From Serratia symbiotica (GTDB lineage Bacteria > Pseudomonadota > Gammaproteobacteria > Enterobacterales > Enterobacteriaceae), in contig NZ_CP050855.1 of NCBI RefSeq assembly GCF_000821185.2, positions 186,001 to 250,000 on the forward strand: a stretch of DNA of 64,000 bases. The letters are read 5' to 3'. A program made the position numbers and the translations under genes. Below, one piece after another: positions 10,754 through 21,001 of this stretch. The first letter of the stretch is position 1; the number at the start of each line of letters is the position of its first letter. The notes below the pieces were generated by a model. It saw only the letters and a list, made by a program, of their open reading frames with translations. It searched no databases and was not told where the DNA came from.

Positions 10754-11090
10754 TATACCCTAAATAATTCAAGTTGCAGGACGGTGGCAACGCAGCGATA
10801 AATGGGTTGGGAACCCATTTAAACCGCGTTTGCGCTGAACCTCATGGATGAGGTTCATTAATCCCCTGGAGCTTACATCAGTCAGTGACTGGGGTGAGCG
10901 AGGAAAGCTAACGTACAGGCAACTTAGAACCTGTGCCAGCAGGCGCACATTGTTGTAGCCCGTTTGCACGCCGACAGCGCACAACAACCGCAGCGTACAG
11001 GGAGTACCTGAGGAGGGTGAGCATAGCCCAAAGCCAAAATGGCAAATAACATAGCCTGATGGGATAGGTTCTTAGAGTATGTCGGGTATA
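10754..11090. repeat. ERIC element, copy 2, interrupted by a 147-bp element
   Basis: The left part (10754-10925) has the ERIC start TATACCC, the arm CAAGTTGCAGGACGG, an extra internal hairpin (TGGGTTGGGAACCCA) of the kind seen in long ERIC variants, and the core GAGCTTACATCAGTCAGTG. The right end resumes at 11073 with GAGTATGTCGGGTATA. Removing the inserted element and one TTA restores the normal ERIC end. Confidence 0.9.
10926..11072. repeat. 147-bp inverted-repeat element, copy 2, nested in an ERIC
   Basis: It has the same length and plan as the copies at 9900 and 15362. The outer ends are AGAACCTGTGCC and GGGATAGGTTCT. It sits in the right arm of an ERIC and is flanked by TTA on both sides (10924-10926 and 11072-11074), which reads as a 3-bp target duplication. 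This is direct evidence that the element has moved. Confidence 0.85.
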
Positions 11091-11146
11091 TAACCGTAAC
11101 AGATTAACCGCGAATAGGACAACAGGCCGCCGAGCGGCCACAGCGA

Positions 11147-13423
11147 TCAGGCTTGCTGTTTGCGCAGGTGCTGTGCGGCCAGCACCATATTGGCCAGGGA
11201 CTGACGGGTTTCCGGCCAGCCACGGGTTTTCAGGCCGCAGTCCGGGTTAACCCACAGGCGTTCCGCCGGGATGTTCTGCGCCGCTTTACGCAGCAGCGCT
11301 GCGATCCATTCTACGCTCGGCACGTTCGGCGAGTGGATGTCGTACACGCCTGGGCCGATTTCGTTCGGATACTCGAACTCTTTGAAGGTTTCCAACAGAT
11401 CCATATCGGAACGTGAGGTTTCAATGGTGATCACATCGGCATCCAATGCCGCGATAGAATCCATGATGTCGTTGAACTCGCAGTAACACATGTGGGTATG
11501 GATCTGAGTATCATCCTGCGCTACCGCAGCGTTCAGTTTGAAGGCATCCACTGCCCAGTTCAGGTACGCCGCCCAGTCGGATTGACGCAGCGGCAGACCT
11601 TCGCGCAGCGCTGGCTCGTCGATCTGGATGATACCGATGCCGGCTTTTTCCAAGTCTTCTACTTCATCGCGCAGTGCCAAGGCGATCTGTTTGGCGATCA
11701 CTTCACGGGTGACGTCTTCGCGCGGGAACGACCAGCACAGGATGGTCACCGGACCGGTCAACATGCCTTTTACGGGCTTGTCGGTCAGCGACTGAGCGTA
11801 TTTCGCCCACTCGACGGTGATGGCTTGTGGGCGGCTGATGTCGCCGATAATCACTGGTGGCTTCACGCAGCGGGAACCGTAGCTTTGCACCCAGCCGTTC
11901 TGGGTAAAGACAAAACCATCGAGGTTCTCGCCGAAATATTCCACCATGTCGTTGCGCTCTGCTTCGCCATGCACCAGCACATCCAGCCCAAGGCGTTCTT
12001 GCTCGACGATCGCCTGCTTAATGTGTTCGCTGATGCTGGTGCGGTAGCGGTTGCCGTCAAGCCGACCTTGTTTGAAATCCAGACGCAGGCTGCGGATCTC
12101 GGTAGTCTGTGGGAACGACCCTATGGTCGTCGTGGGCCAGGCGGGTAGGTTGAAGCGCTCACGTTGTGCCTGAGCGCGCTGGGCATAAGGACGCTGGCGT
12201 TCGCTGTCCCGTGCGGCGATCGCCGCCAGGCGTTTGCCTACCTGCGCATTGTGTACGCGGCTGGACTGACGGCGGGCGCGGATTGGCGCGCTGTAGGCGT
12301 CCAATTCGGCCTGTTTTGCCGTGCCAGCAGCGTTCAGTGCCGAGCTTAGCAGCGCCAATTCGGCGCATTTCTGCAACGCGAAGGCGAACCAGCTTTTCAC
12401 TTCCTCGTCTAAGCGGTTTTCTACACTAAGATCGATCGGGCTGTGCAGCAGGGAGCAAGAAGTGCCGATCCACAGTGGACGGCGGCCAACCAGCGGTTGC
12501 AAGCGGTTGAAGCAACTGCTCAGATCGGCACGCCAAACATTGCGGCCATTAATCACACCCAGCGACAGTAGCCACTCTTTTGGTAGCGCCTGATCCAGCA
12601 CAGCGATATCGTCATGGCCGGCAACCAGATCAACGTGCAGACCTTGCACCGGTAGTGTACGGAGAGTGTCGAGATTGTGGCCGATGCTGTCAAAATAGGT
12701 GGTTAGCAGCAGTTTTACCTGCCCCTGCAGTGCATCGTATGCTGGCTTGAAGGCGTTCCGCCATTCTTGCGGTAACTCCAGCACCAGCGCAGGTTCGTCG
12801 ATCTGCACCCATTCGATGCCGCGTTTTGCCAGTTCGGTCAGCACCTGTTGGTAGACCGGTAGGATATCTTTCAGCAGTGACAAGCGGTCGAACGGCTCAC
12901 TCTTCACTTTGCCCAGCCACAGATAGGTGACGGGGCCCAGCAGTACCGGTTTGATTTTGTGGCCCAGCGCTAGCGCTTCGTCAACTTCGTCCAGCAATTG
13001 CGTCCAGCCTAGTTTGAACTGCTGGCCCTGATGGAATTCAGGCACTATGTAGTGGTAGTTGGTGTTGAACCACTTGGTCATTTCCGCTGCGGCTGCTGGC
13101 TTACCGCTCGGCGCACGGCCACGGCCAATGCGGAATAGCGTGTCCAAATCGATACAACCATCGGCATTCTGATGGCGCGCTGGCACGTTGCCTAGCAGCA
13201 GGCTGGTGGTCAATACATGGTCGTACCAAGCGAAATCGCCGACCGGTACCCAATCCACCCCGGCCTGTCGTTGCTGTTGCCAATGGCGTGCGCGTAGCTC
13301 ACGGCCAACCGCCAGCAATTCTTCCTGCGTTGTGTTGCCTGCCCAGTAGCTTTCCTGCGCTTTTTTCAGTTCACGTTGTAGCCCAACGCGTGGAAAACCC
13401 AGTGTGTGATTTAAAATTGCCAT
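11147..13423 (-). CDS. metE: Cobalamin-independent methionine synthase
   Basis: MetE transfers the methyl group of 5-methyltetrahydropteroyl-triglutamate to homocysteine, the last step of methionine synthesis without B12. The protein is about 758 residues, the family length. The zinc ligands are visible in [11 protein letters not shown] (His and Cys), in [12 protein letters not shown] (Glu) and in [11 protein letters not shown] (Cys). The N-terminal half ([19 protein letters not shown]) is the duplicated barrel. I prefer the ATG at 13423 over the one two codons upstream because AGGGG lies 7 bases before it and MAILNHTLG aligns with E. coli. It is divergent from its activator metR. Confidence 0.98.
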   Translation of the reverse strand: MAILNHTLGFPRVGLQRELKKAQESYWAGNTTQEELLAVGRELRARHWQQQRQAGVDWVPVGDFAWYDHVLTTSLLLGNVPARHQNADGCIDLDTLFRIGRGRAPSGKPAAAAEMTKWFNTNYHYIVPEFHQGQQFKLGWTQLLDEVDEALALGHKIKPVLLGPVTYLWLGKVKSEPFDRLSLLKDILPVYQQVLTELAKRGIEWVQIDEPALVLELPQEWRNAFKPAYDALQGQVKLLLTTYFDSIGHNLDTLRTLPVQGLHVDLVAGHDDIAVLDQALPKEWLLSLGVINGRNVWRADLSSCFNRLQPLVGRRPLWIGTSCSLLHSPIDLSVENRLDEEVKSWFAFALQKCAELALLSSALNAAGTAKQAELDAYSAPIRARRQSSRVHNAQVGKRLAAIAARDSERQRPYAQRAQAQRERFNLPAWPTTTIGSFPQTTEIRSLRLDFKQGRLDGNRYRTSISEHIKQAIVEQERLGLDVLVHGEAERNDMVEYFGENLDGFVFTQNGWVQSYGSRCVKPPVIIGDISRPQAITVEWAKYAQSLTDKPVKGMLTGPVTILCWSFPREDVTREVIAKQIALALRDEVEDLEKAGIGIIQIDEPALREGLPLRQSDWAAYLNWAVDAFKLNAAVAQDDTQIHTHMCYCEFNDIMDSIAALDADVITIETSRSDMDLLETFKEFEYPNEIGPGVYDIHSPNVPSVEWIAALLRKAAQNIPAERLWVNPDCGLKTRGWPETRQSLANMVLAAQHLRKQQA

Positions 13424-13440
13424 CTTCATACCCCTAATTT

Positions 13441-13464
13441 AGCCATCCAGATGTTTACACATCC
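13441..13464. promoter_or_regulatory. Candidate MetJ operator (three met-box-like octamers)
   Basis: AGCCATCC, AGATGTTT and ACACATCC lie in direct succession just upstream of metE. They match the met-box consensus AGACGTCT at 5, 6 and 5 of 8 positions. MetJ repression of metE is established in E. coli; the site here is inferred. A short palindrome TTCACTGTGAA lies at 13510-13520 next to the metR ribosome site. Confidence 0.45.
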
Positions 13465-13528
13465 ATAATCCGCAGCTACTGTATTAACCACAAGCGCAAT
13501 TTATTCATTTTCACTGTGAAGGATCCTC

Positions 13529-14467
13529 ATGATTGAACTGAAACACTTACGGACGCTGCAAGCTCTGCGCAATACCGGCTCGCTGGCGGCGGCGGCAGCT
13601 CAACTCCATCAGACGCAGTCTGCGCTGTCACATCAGTTCAGCGATCTGGAGCAGCGTCTCGACTTCAAGCTGTTTGTGCGCAAAAGCCAGCCGCTGTGTT
13701 TCACCGCGCAGGGCAAAATTTTGTTACAGCTAGCGGAACAGGTGTTGCCGCAGATCCAGCAGGCGCTGCAGGCCTGCCACGAACCGCACCAGGCTACGTT
13801 GCGCATCGCGATTGAATGCCACAGTTGCATCCAGTGGCTGACGCCAGCGCTGGATAACTTCCGCCTCCACTTCCCGCAGGTAGTGATGGACTTCAAGTCC
13901 GGCGTTACCTTCGATCCGCAGCCGGCGCTGCAACAGGGCGAACTGGATCTGGTGCTGACCTCGGACATATTGCCGCGCAGCGGCCTGCATTATTCACCGA
14001 TGTTTGATTTTGAGGTGCGCCTGGTACTGGCCCCGGACCATCCGCTGGCAAGCAAGCGGCACATTGAGCCGGAAGATCTGAGCGATGAAATGCTGATGAT
14101 TTATCCGGTGCAGCGCCAGCGGCTGGACATCTGGCGGTATTTCCTACATCCGGCGGGTGTCAGCCCGGCGCTGAAAAGCGTGGATAACACGCTGCTGCTG
14201 ATTCAGATGGTATCGGCGCGGATGGGGATTGCGGCGCTGCCGCACGGGGTGGTGGAAAGCTTTGAGCGTCAGGGACTGGTGGTGACCAAAACCCTGGGTG
14301 ACGGACTGTGGAGCCGCCTGTACGCTGCGGTGCGCGATGGTGAACAGCGTCAGGCGGTGATGGAGGCCTTTATCCGATCTGCACGCCAGCACGCCTGTAA
14401 CCACCTGCCGTTCGTGCGTGATGCGGTGCGTCCCAACGCCAACGCTGCCAGCATCACACGGCCATAA
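13529..14467 (+). CDS. metR: LysR-type regulator MetR
   Basis: MetR is the homocysteine-responsive activator of metE and related genes. The 312-residue product has the N-terminal winged helix-turn-helix ([19 protein letters not shown], then [19 protein letters not shown]) and a LysR effector domain with [13 protein letters not shown] and [16 protein letters not shown]. The start has AAGGAT about 5 bases upstream. It is divergent from metE across about 105 bp and convergent with bioP, separated by 16 bp. Confidence 0.97.
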   Translation: MIELKHLRTLQALRNTGSLAAAAAQLHQTQSALSHQFSDLEQRLDFKLFVRKSQPLCFTAQGKILLQLAEQVLPQIQQALQACHEPHQATLRIAIECHSCIQWLTPALDNFRLHFPQVVMDFKSGVTFDPQPALQQGELDLVLTSDILPRSGLHYSPMFDFEVRLVLAPDHPLASKRHIEPEDLSDEMLMIYPVQRQRLDIWRYFLHPAGVSPALKSVDNTLLLIQMVSARMGIAALPHGVVESFERQGLVVTKTLGDGLWSRLYAAVRDGEQRQAVMEAFIRSARQHACNHLPFVRDAVRPNANAASITRP

Positions 14468-14483
14468 TTTTATGCACCGCCTT

Positions 14484-15344
14484 TCAACCTGCCTGCTTCG
14501 GCACCACCCAGCGGCGGTGCACCCATAGCGAAGCGGCAATCACCGCTGCGCCGATAATAAAGCTTGCCCAATGCGGTTGCTGCTGCCAGATGGCTAAATT
14601 CACCAACAGACCCGCTGGCACATGCATGTTATTCATGATGCCCAGTGTCCCGGCGTCCACCTGGGTAGCGCCATAGTTCCACATGAAGTAGCCCAATCCG
14701 GAGGCCACCACGCCCAGCCAGATCAACACGCCCCATTGTAGTTTGGTGGTCGGCAGTTGCTGCGGGTTTCCCCACAAGCACCAGGCCACCACCGCTATCC
14801 CTAATGCGCCCAGATAGAACCAGGAAAACGCAGTGTGCTGTGGCAGCGGATGCACTTCCATTAGATGCTTATAGCCGACCATGCCGATGGCGAAGCTGAT
14901 ATTCGCTGCCTGAACCAGCAGCAACCCCCACCAAAAATGTTCACTCAGTTGATGGTAACGGATGATCGCCGCGCCTAGTACTGCCAATAGTGCGCTGAAT
15001 ATATAGCCCCAGCGCAGGCGTTGGCCGCTGATCAGGTCATAGATCAGCGTGACATACAGCGGTGTCAGTACGGTGAACAGCAGGAACTCCGGCACGGTCA
15101 AATACAGGTAAGCGCGGAAGCTGAATAAGTACATGATGCCGAGTTGGCAGGCTCCCGCCAGCATATACAGCAGGATCACCTGTGGCCTGATATTGCGCCA
15201 GCGCAGGAACGGTAGGAATACCAGCGCTGCCAGCCCAATGCGCATCAGCACCGAGAATCCACTGTCGACATGGCCCGCCAAGTACTCACCAATCAAGCTA
15301 AAAGAGAACGCCCACAAAATGGTAGTTATCACCAGAAGCAGCAC
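14484..15344 (-). CDS. bioP: Biotin transporter of the EamA/DMT family (YigM)
   Basis: This is a 286-residue, ten-helix EamA-type permease. It is nearly collinear with E. coli YigM, characterised as a biotin importer: ILWAFSFSLIGEYLAGHVDS, SFRAYLYLTVPEFLLFTVL, GTLGIMNNMHVPAGLL. It starts with GTG at 15344, preceded by TAGGGTGA. Its place beside metR matches E. coli. A 147-bp repeat begins only 18 bp upstream of the start, so any promoter must lie inside or beyond that element. Confidence 0.9.
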   Translation of the reverse strand: MLLLVITTILWAFSFSLIGEYLAGHVDSGFSVLMRIGLAALVFLPFLRWRNIRPQVILLYMLAGACQLGIMYLFSFRAYLYLTVPEFLLFTVLTPLYVTLIYDLISGQRLRWGYIFSALLAVLGAAIIRYHQLSEHFWWGLLLVQAANISFAIGMVGYKHLMEVHPLPQHTAFSWFYLGALGIAVVAWCLWGNPQQLPTTKLQWGVLIWLGVVASGLGYFMWNYGATQVDAGTLGIMNNMHVPAGLLVNLAIWQQQPHWASFIIGAAVIAASLWVHRRWVVPKQAG

Positions 15345-15361
15345 TATGGTTCACCCTATAA

Positions 15362-15508
15362 AGTACCTATCCCCGTCGGCGTATATTGTTGCAGCCAGTT
15401 TAGACACCAACAGCGCGCAACAACCGCAGCCTACCGGGAGTCCGTGAGGGGGACGAGCACTGCCCAGGGCCAAAATGGCAAATAAAATAGCTTAATGGGA
15501 TAGGTTCA
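15362..15508. repeat. 147-bp inverted-repeat element, copy 3
   Basis: This third copy has ends AGTACCTATCCCC and GGGATAGGTTCA and the same interior as the copies at 9900 and 10926. It is flanked by AAA on both sides (15360-15362 and 15508-15510), consistent with a 3-bp target duplication. It lies directly upstream of bioP. Confidence 0.85.
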
Positions 15509-15926
15509 AAGTTTAAAGAGCGATTGTAACGGAAAGAGCGACAAGTAGTGACGAAAAGACGGTTGACATCTGTATAAAATGCAAGCTTTTGGCAAAGGGT
15601 GGTAACCCCCGTGATAGCCTGCAGGTCAGAAATTTGCGCCGATCAATCACTCCGGTCAGCGCAAATCTCATAACAGGCACATGCTGTGGTTGGTTGCCGG
15701 TATACACCAGAATGCGCAACCCGGCTCCTTGCAGCGCCGCTACGCGTTAGGTGGTCAATTCTTTATGGGGGCAGCTCAGAAGGATGAGGCTTTACGGCGC
15801 AACGGATCATCCGCTGATCAAAAAAGGGGACGCCTATGCAAGCAGTATTTCTAATAAAAACTGGCATCAGGCTCTGCGCAAGATCTATTACACTGTCGGC
15901 ATCATTTAGCTGCGCGGGAATTCGGC
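15509..15926. other. Intergenic stretch between bioP and panM, no supported gene
   Basis: About 420 bp without a convincing gene. A minus-strand reading (15513-15719) begins MRILVYTGNQPQHV, which faintly resembles the start of a formyltransferase-like enzyme, but it soon loses any family character. A remnant is possible. In E. coli the liv genes flank panM; none is seen here. Confidence 0.5.
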
Positions 15927-16325
15927 ATGAAATTGACTATTGAGCGTTTGATCGCGTTGTCTACGCAAGATCTCATCGACCTCGGCAAAATTTGGCCGCA
16001 TCAGCAGCCGGAACAATGGCAACGCTGGCTGAACGGCAGTGACGGTAAAGCCCTGTTTGCTGCCCGCTTCAACGAACGACTGCTGGGTGCGGTGAAAATC
16101 GTGCTGCGGGATGACCACGCCGAGCTGCAAGATCTGCGGGTGCGTGAAGTGACACGCCGCCGTGGCGTGGGGTTGTATCTGGTGCAGGACACACAGCGTC
16201 AGTTGCCGCAGGCCGCTTACTGGCATCTGTCAACCGCCCGCCTGGCTCCCTGCGAGCGCGGGGCAGTCGGCAATTTTATGCGCGCTTGCGGCTTCGTCCC
16301 ACAGGGAGAACTTTGGCAGAAGTGA
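15927..16325 (+). CDS. panM: Aspartate 1-decarboxylase autocleavage activator PanM (PanZ)
   Basis: PanM is a small GNAT-fold protein that binds the PanD proenzyme and promotes its self-cleavage, coupling pantothenate synthesis to acetyl-CoA. The 132-residue product has the acetyl-CoA-binding signature RVREVTRRRGVGLYL and the N-terminal LTIERLIALSTQDLIDLGKIW. The C-terminus (RACGFVPQGELWQK) matches the family. It converges on rpoH. Confidence 0.88.
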   Translation: MKLTIERLIALSTQDLIDLGKIWPHQQPEQWQRWLNGSDGKALFAARFNERLLGAVKIVLRDDHAELQDLRVREVTRRRGVGLYLVQDTQRQLPQAAYWHLSTARLAPCERGAVGNFMRACGFVPQGELWQK

Positions 16326-16426
16326 TGCCTTGACTGACAGCAGGGGGGCTGATCGCCCTGGTGCCGGGTGGCGGCCTTTGAACAGTCTTTGCCATGAGGA
16401 CAGGCAATATCTAAGGTTGTGGAGGC

Positions 16427-16446
16427 AGCCCACACCGGGCTTTTTT
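16427..16446 (+). terminator. Rho-independent terminator after panM
   Basis: Stem AGCCC / GGGCT with loop ACACC is followed by a T run, between the convergent panM and rpoH genes. The stem is short, but its position and T tail support termination of panM. Confidence 0.6.
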
Positions 16447-16460
16447 GTCGTGGAATAAAC

Positions 16461-17318
16461 CTAGGCTTCGATCGCCATTTTCAGTTTCTTCATGGCATTT
16501 TTTTCAAGTTGACGTACACGTTCGGCGGAAACGCCGTACTGATCGGCCAGCTCTTGCAGCGTAGACTTGTTGTCATTGTCCAACCAACGGGCACGAATGA
16601 TATGCTGGCTGCGCTCATCCAGACCTTCCAGCGCATAAGCTAGTTTGTCCGCAGCGTTGCTTTCCCAGTTATCTTCTTCAATATCTTCGGCGAAATCGGA
16701 GCTTTTATCCTGTAGATAGAGCACGGGCGCTAGCGACTGGCCGTCACGGGTTTCGTCATCTGGGGCCGGATCGAATGTCATATCTTGTGCCGCCATGCGG
16801 GACTCCATCTCTCGCACGTCTTTACTGGTCACGCCCAGTTCGCGCGCCACCAGTTCTACCTCGTCCTGATTGAACCAGCCCAGGCGCTGCTTGGTTTTAC
16901 GCAGGTTAAAGAACAGTTTGCGCTGCGCCTTGGTGGTAGCAACCTTGACAATGCGCCAATTGCGCAGCACGTATTCGTGGATTTCCGCCTTAATCCAATG
17001 CACCGCAAAGGACACCAGACGTACGCCAACCTCCGGGTTGAAGCGACGAACAGCTTTCATCAGGCCGATATTGCCTTCTTGGATCAGATCTGCCTGCGGC
17101 AGACCATAGCCTGAATAGTTACGGGCAATATGAGCGACAAAGCGCAGGTGAGCCAGGATAAGCTGCTTGGCTGCTCCCAGATCGCCTTGATAATGCAGCC
17201 GTTCAGCCAGATCCCGTTCTTCCTCTGCCGTCAGCATCGGGTAGGTGTTGGCTGCCCGGATGTAGGCTTCCAAGCTACCTTGGGGTACTAAAGCTAAAGT
17301 TTGCATTTCTTTGGTCAT
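16461..17318 (-). CDS. rpoH: RNA polymerase heat-shock sigma factor (sigma-32)
   Basis: RpoH directs RNA polymerase to heat-shock promoters. The 285-residue product has the sigma-70 regions in order: [16 protein letters not shown] (1.2), [19 protein letters not shown] and [17 protein letters not shown] (region 2), [18 protein letters not shown] (2.4). The RpoH box [17 protein letters not shown] follows near residue 132, and a region 4 helix-turn-helix ([19 protein letters not shown]) closes it. The ribosome site AGAGGG is 5 bases before the ATG. The message start in E. coli folds into a heat-sensitive structure; I did not fold it here. Confidence 0.98.
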   Translation of the reverse strand: MTKEMQTLALVPQGSLEAYIRAANTYPMLTAEEERDLAERLHYQGDLGAAKQLILAHLRFVAHIARNYSGYGLPQADLIQEGNIGLMKAVRRFNPEVGVRLVSFAVHWIKAEIHEYVLRNWRIVKVATTKAQRKLFFNLRKTKQRLGWFNQDEVELVARELGVTSKDVREMESRMAAQDMTFDPAPDDETRDGQSLAPVLYLQDKSSDFAEDIEEDNWESNAADKLAYALEGLDERSQHIIRARWLDNDNKSTLQELADQYGVSAERVRQLEKNAMKKLKMAIEA

Positions 17319-17639
17319 TTAAACCCTCTCTTATGAGAAACAGATCATGCAGGTGACAACCACAGCGGGGAAATGATCGATTTTATGGCAGAGACTGTTG
17401 CTTGCCAAAGCGCTTCCACACGCCGGACACGTTCATACGTCGCTGCAGCCTTACGACCCTGCTCTGCCCGATAAGTTCACTGTTTTTGCCACCAAATTGC
17501 ATCTAACAATACGGAATAAAAATTCAGGCTGATAGGGAATATGTGCGCTAAAAGAAAGGAATGATGCTGACTGTGCTTAAGTGATACCCTTCTCCCGCAA
17601 CACGTTCAGAGCAGCGAAAGAAGAGTATACCAAAAAATC
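17319..17639 (-). promoter_or_regulatory. rpoH upstream region
   Basis: These 321 bp between ftsX and rpoH hold no gene and are AT-rich near 17480-17560. Several promoters lie here in E. coli, and I expect the rpoH promoters in this stretch. I could not assign individual -35/-10 elements with confidence. Confidence 0.4.
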
Positions 17640-18593
17640 TTACTGTGGTGTAAATCGGCGTAAATGTTGCACCGTCGCCAGCCAGGCAGCGAACCAGCCG
17701 ATCATCGCGGAGATAATCAGCAAGAGTAGCGCCTCATCCCAGCCCAGCCCGTGTAGCGTGAAGGTGGTGCCAAAAATCTTGGTCACGTCGCTTACTACCG
17801 ACTCCAGCCTCCACATCAGCACCCCGGACAGCACCAGTGATAGCAATGCGCCAGCAAAGCCCAGCATCGCCCCGCCGTTGAGGAATGGCCGCAGGATAAA
17901 GCCATCAGTGGCACCGATCAGCTTCATCACATTGATGGTATCGCGGCGGCTGAAGATGCTTAGGCGCACGCTGTTGCCAATCACCAGGAATACTGCCACT
18001 ACCATTAGCACGCCGATGATCACCGCTACCTGGCCGACCAACCCGGTCAGCGCCGCCAAGCGGGCAAACCAGCTATCATCCATCCGCACCTCGTCCACGC
18101 CCTGAACCGCCGCTATGTGATCGCGCAGAGTGTTGAGCGTTTCCGAACTTTGGACGCTCATCTTTGGCGTAATGATCGCCACCGCCGGCAACGGGTTCTC
18201 TTCCAGCATGTCCAACGCGCCGCCAAAACCTGACCAACTGCGGAACTCGCCCCGAACCTCTTCACGCGACAGATAGTTCACCTTCTCTACGCCTGCTTCC
18301 ATTTTGATGACGTCCAGCACTTTCACCGCCGCGTCATCATTCAGCGACTTGTCAAGATAGACGGTCAGTTGAGGTTGCGGATACCATTGGGTGGCGGCCG
18401 TGCTGATATTTTTCCACCCGATGTAGCACAGGCTCGGTAGCGTTAGGGAGATGGCAATCACCATCACCGTTAGCAGCGTTGCCAATGGTTGGCGCAGCAT
18501 ATCCTTGATGGCATGCGTCCAGGCGTAGCGCCACTGTTCGCGCCAACCGCCGCGCAGTACCTTGCTCTTGGCAGTTTTTGCATTATTTGCCAT
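17640..18593 (-). CDS. ftsX: Cell-division protein FtsX
   Basis: FtsX is the membrane partner of FtsE and passes the division state to periplasmic amidase activators (EnvC). The 317-residue product has an N-terminal helix ([20 protein letters not shown]), a periplasmic loop with [21 protein letters not shown] and [19 protein letters not shown], and three C-terminal helices. The N-terminus is about 35 residues shorter than in E. coli, in a part that is not conserved. The gene overlaps ftsE by 11 bp, so the two are coupled. Confidence 0.97.
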   Translation of the reverse strand: MANNAKTAKSKVLRGGWREQWRYAWTHAIKDMLRQPLATLLTVMVIAISLTLPSLCYIGWKNISTAATQWYPQPQLTVYLDKSLNDDAAVKVLDVIKMEAGVEKVNYLSREEVRGEFRSWSGFGGALDMLEENPLPAVAIITPKMSVQSSETLNTLRDHIAAVQGVDEVRMDDSWFARLAALTGLVGQVAVIIGVLMVVAVFLVIGNSVRLSIFSRRDTINVMKLIGATDGFILRPFLNGGAMLGFAGALLSLVLSGVLMWRLESVVSDVTKIFGTTFTLHGLGWDEALLLLIISAMIGWFAAWLATVQHLRRFTPQ

Positions 18594-19254
18594 GGGGCGC
18601 TCCTCCCAGCATGCGTCCCTGGTTCAGCGTCAGGATAGGGTAATTGCGGCGGGCGATCAGTGTGGTGTCGTGGGTTGCCATTAGCACAGTGACGCCAACG
18701 CGGTTAAATTCTTCAAACAGGCGCAGAATGCTTTCAGACAGTACATCGTCCAGGTTACCGGTCGGTTCATCCGCCAGCAACACTGTCGGCTTGTTTACCA
18801 CCGCACGGGCGATGCCCACGCGCTGTTGCTCCCCACCGGAAAGCTGAGCCGGGAAGTTTTTCGCTTTATCCAGCAGCCCGACCTTGTCCAACGCGGCAGA
18901 AACGCGACGCCGGATATCTTCGGTGCTGGCACCGGCGATGATCAGTGGCATTGCCACATTGTCATATACCGTACGATCCAGCAGCAGATGGTGATCCTGG
19001 AAAACCATGCCGATCTGCCGACGCAGGAACGGCACCTCGCGATTTTTCAACCGGCTGATGTCGTGGCCATCAAACCAGATATGGCCAGCGCTGGGTCGTT
19101 CGATGCCACAAATCAGCTTCAGTAGGGTACTCTTTCCCGCACCGGAGTGGCCAGTCAGAAATGCCATTTGCGCTGGATGCAGATGGAACTCCACCCCTTG
19201 CAGCGCCTGCCTTCCACCCAGATAAGCTTTACTGACCTGTTCAAAGCGAATCAT
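18583..19254 (-). CDS. ftsE: Cell-division ATP-binding protein FtsE
   Basis: FtsE is the ABC ATPase of the FtsEX divisome complex. In 223 residues it has Walker [11 protein letters not shown]-loop [14 protein letters not shown], signature LSGGEQQR, Walker [13 protein letters not shown] and the switch histidine in MATHDTTLI. It lies 5 bp after ftsY and overlaps ftsX, forming the classical ftsY-ftsE-ftsX operon. Confidence 0.98.
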   Translation of the reverse strand: MIRFEQVSKAYLGGRQALQGVEFHLHPAQMAFLTGHSGAGKSTLLKLICGIERPSAGHIWFDGHDISRLKNREVPFLRRQIGMVFQDHHLLLDRTVYDNVAMPLIIAGASTEDIRRRVSAALDKVGLLDKAKNFPAQLSGGEQQRVGIARAVVNKPTVLLADEPTGNLDDVLSESILRLFEEFNRVGVTVLMATHDTTLIARRNYPILTLNQGRMLGGAPHGK

Positions 19255-19259
19255 CCGTA

Positions 19260-20588
19260 TTAATCCTCTTGGGCAAAAAGTGCCTCAATAAAATCGTCAG
19301 CCTTAAACGGCCGCAAATCTTCGATGCCTTCCCCAACGCCGATATAACGAATCGGAATACTGAACTGATCAGCGATGGCGAAGATCACTCCCCCCTTGGC
19401 GGTACCATCCAGTTTAGTCAGTGTGATGCCGGTTAAGCCTACAGCTTCATTAAATAATTTCGCCTGACTGACAGCGTTCTGACCGGTGCTGGCATCAAGC
19501 GTCAGCATAACTTCATGGGGAGCCTGAGTGTCCAGTTTTTTCATAACGCGGACGATCTTCTTCAGCTCTTCCATCAGGTGCGCTTTGTTCTGCAAACGGC
19601 CTGCAGTATCGGCGATCAACACGTCGACGCCGCGTGCCTTGGCGGCCTGTACCGCGTCGAAAATCACCGAGGCGGAGTCAGCGCCGGTATGCTGCGCCAC
19701 CACCGGGATGCGGTTTCGTTCGCCCCACACCTGCAATTGCTCAACCGCCGCCGCGCGGAAGGTATCCCCTGCTGCCAGCATCACCGACTTGCCTTCAGCC
19801 TGAAACTGACGCGCCAGTTTGCCGATGGTGGTGGTTTTGCCCACGCCGTTGACGCCAACCATCAGCATGACATACGGAGCTTTGCCACTGACATCCAGCG
19901 GCCGATCAACGTTAGCCAGGATCTCAGACATTTCCGCCTTCAGCTTGCCGTACAGTGCTTCGGCGTCTTTCAACTGTTTGCGGCTAGCGTGCTGGGTGAG
20001 GGTGGTAATAATTTTACGTGTGGTTTCCACGCCAACATCGGCGATCAACAGTTGTTCTTCCAGCTCGTCAAACAGATCGTCGTCGATTCTCTTGCCACGG
20101 AACAGGCTGGTGAAACCGGAGCCAAGGTTTTGTTTGGTTTTCAGCAAGCTGTGCTTTAGACGGGTAAAGAAGCCTTCTTTGGTTGGGCGTTCCTGCTCCT
20201 GAATGATGGCGGGTGCTGCCAGTTCGACCGGTGCTGTCATCGGCACGACGCTCACTGGCTCTGCGGCAACCGCCACCACATCTTCATCTTCTGGCTGGGT
20301 TGCAGCGGCCTTTGGCTCGGGTTCAGCTACCTGTTCTGGCCGCGCTGGCGGTTGATCCACTGCTGGCAGACTTGGCACAATCGGTTCGCCGATTTGGCTG
20401 TTATCCCACTCCCTTGATGTATTCACGCAGGGGACAGGGTCAGATCCCGGGTTAGCCGCCGATTCTTCCGGTGTCTTTACTGACTGGTTTTCCGTCGGTT
20501 CTACTGACGGTTCAGGGGGCTGCTGTTCTTCGTCCTTTGGGCCGAAACCCAACCAGGAGAAAAAACCACGTTGCTTATCTTTTGCCAT
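19260..20588 (-). CDS. ftsY: Signal recognition particle receptor FtsY
   Basis: FtsY docks SRP-ribosome complexes at the inner membrane. The 442-residue product has an acidic, low-complexity A domain (about 1-140), then the NG GTPase domain with GVNGVGKTTTIGKLA, DTFRAAAVEQL, IADTAGRLQNK and TKLDGTAKGG. Within the A domain, residues near 45-62 (NPGSDPVPCVNTSREWDNSQ) read unlike the Pro/Glu/Ala background and include a cysteine. This may be a small in-frame DNA insertion. The essential GTPase motifs are intact. Confidence 0.97.
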   Translation of the reverse strand: MAKDKQRGFFSWLGFGPKDEEQQPPEPSVEPTENQSVKTPEESAANPGSDPVPCVNTSREWDNSQIGEPIVPSLPAVDQPPARPEQVAEPEPKAAATQPEDEDVVAVAAEPVSVVPMTAPVELAAPAIIQEQERPTKEGFFTRLKHSLLKTKQNLGSGFTSLFRGKRIDDDLFDELEEQLLIADVGVETTRKIITTLTQHASRKQLKDAEALYGKLKAEMSEILANVDRPLDVSGKAPYVMLMVGVNGVGKTTTIGKLARQFQAEGKSVMLAAGDTFRAAAVEQLQVWGERNRIPVVAQHTGADSASVIFDAVQAAKARGVDVLIADTAGRLQNKAHLMEELKKIVRVMKKLDTQAPHEVMLTLDASTGQNAVSQAKLFNEAVGLTGITLTKLDGTAKGGVIFAIADQFSIPIRYIGVGEGIEDLRPFKADDFIEALFAQED

Positions 20589-21001
20589 GTTATGACTCTA
20601 CTCCGTAGCAAAGGCTGACTTAGAACCTATCCCACTAGGCTCTTAAACTTTATACCTGAATTTGGGGGCGGTTATTTAACCCGCCTGTGAACCTTTCCCT
20701 GCCAGAGCTGCTGCATGCAATGCTCAAATCTGATCCCCGCCGAACCTTCACCCTTGTCACTGGATTAAGCGCTTGAGGATGCAGGCTCTTGCCGTTTGAA
20801 TACAACTTCCAGTTATTTGGGGTATATCACCGCCGAGTTTATCACTTTCCCGTGCGTAGCAACACGCATCCGATAAGCTTTCCAGTGTAAGAGTGGGCAA
20901 CAACGTTTTATCGTTCCCCCCGATGCCCATCATCGATAGAATACGGGAAATGTTTCATTAACGTGTACGGCTATGGCACCGCAAAAAATCAAGCAAAGCT
21001 T
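20589..21001. other. Intergenic region ftsY-rsmD with a solitary repeat end
   Basis: This 413-bp divergent region carries a 20-bp sequence (GAACCTATCCCACTAGGCTC) at about 20623-20642. It matches one end of the 147-bp element and is flanked by TTA on both sides. A similar unit lies upstream of recQ. The rest holds the ftsY and rsmD promoters, which I could not delimit. Confidence 0.5.

Noticed and set aside
15513..15719. Formyltransferase-like gene
   Set aside because: Only the first dozen residues look plausible; no substrate-binding motif follows and the frame stops after 68 codons.
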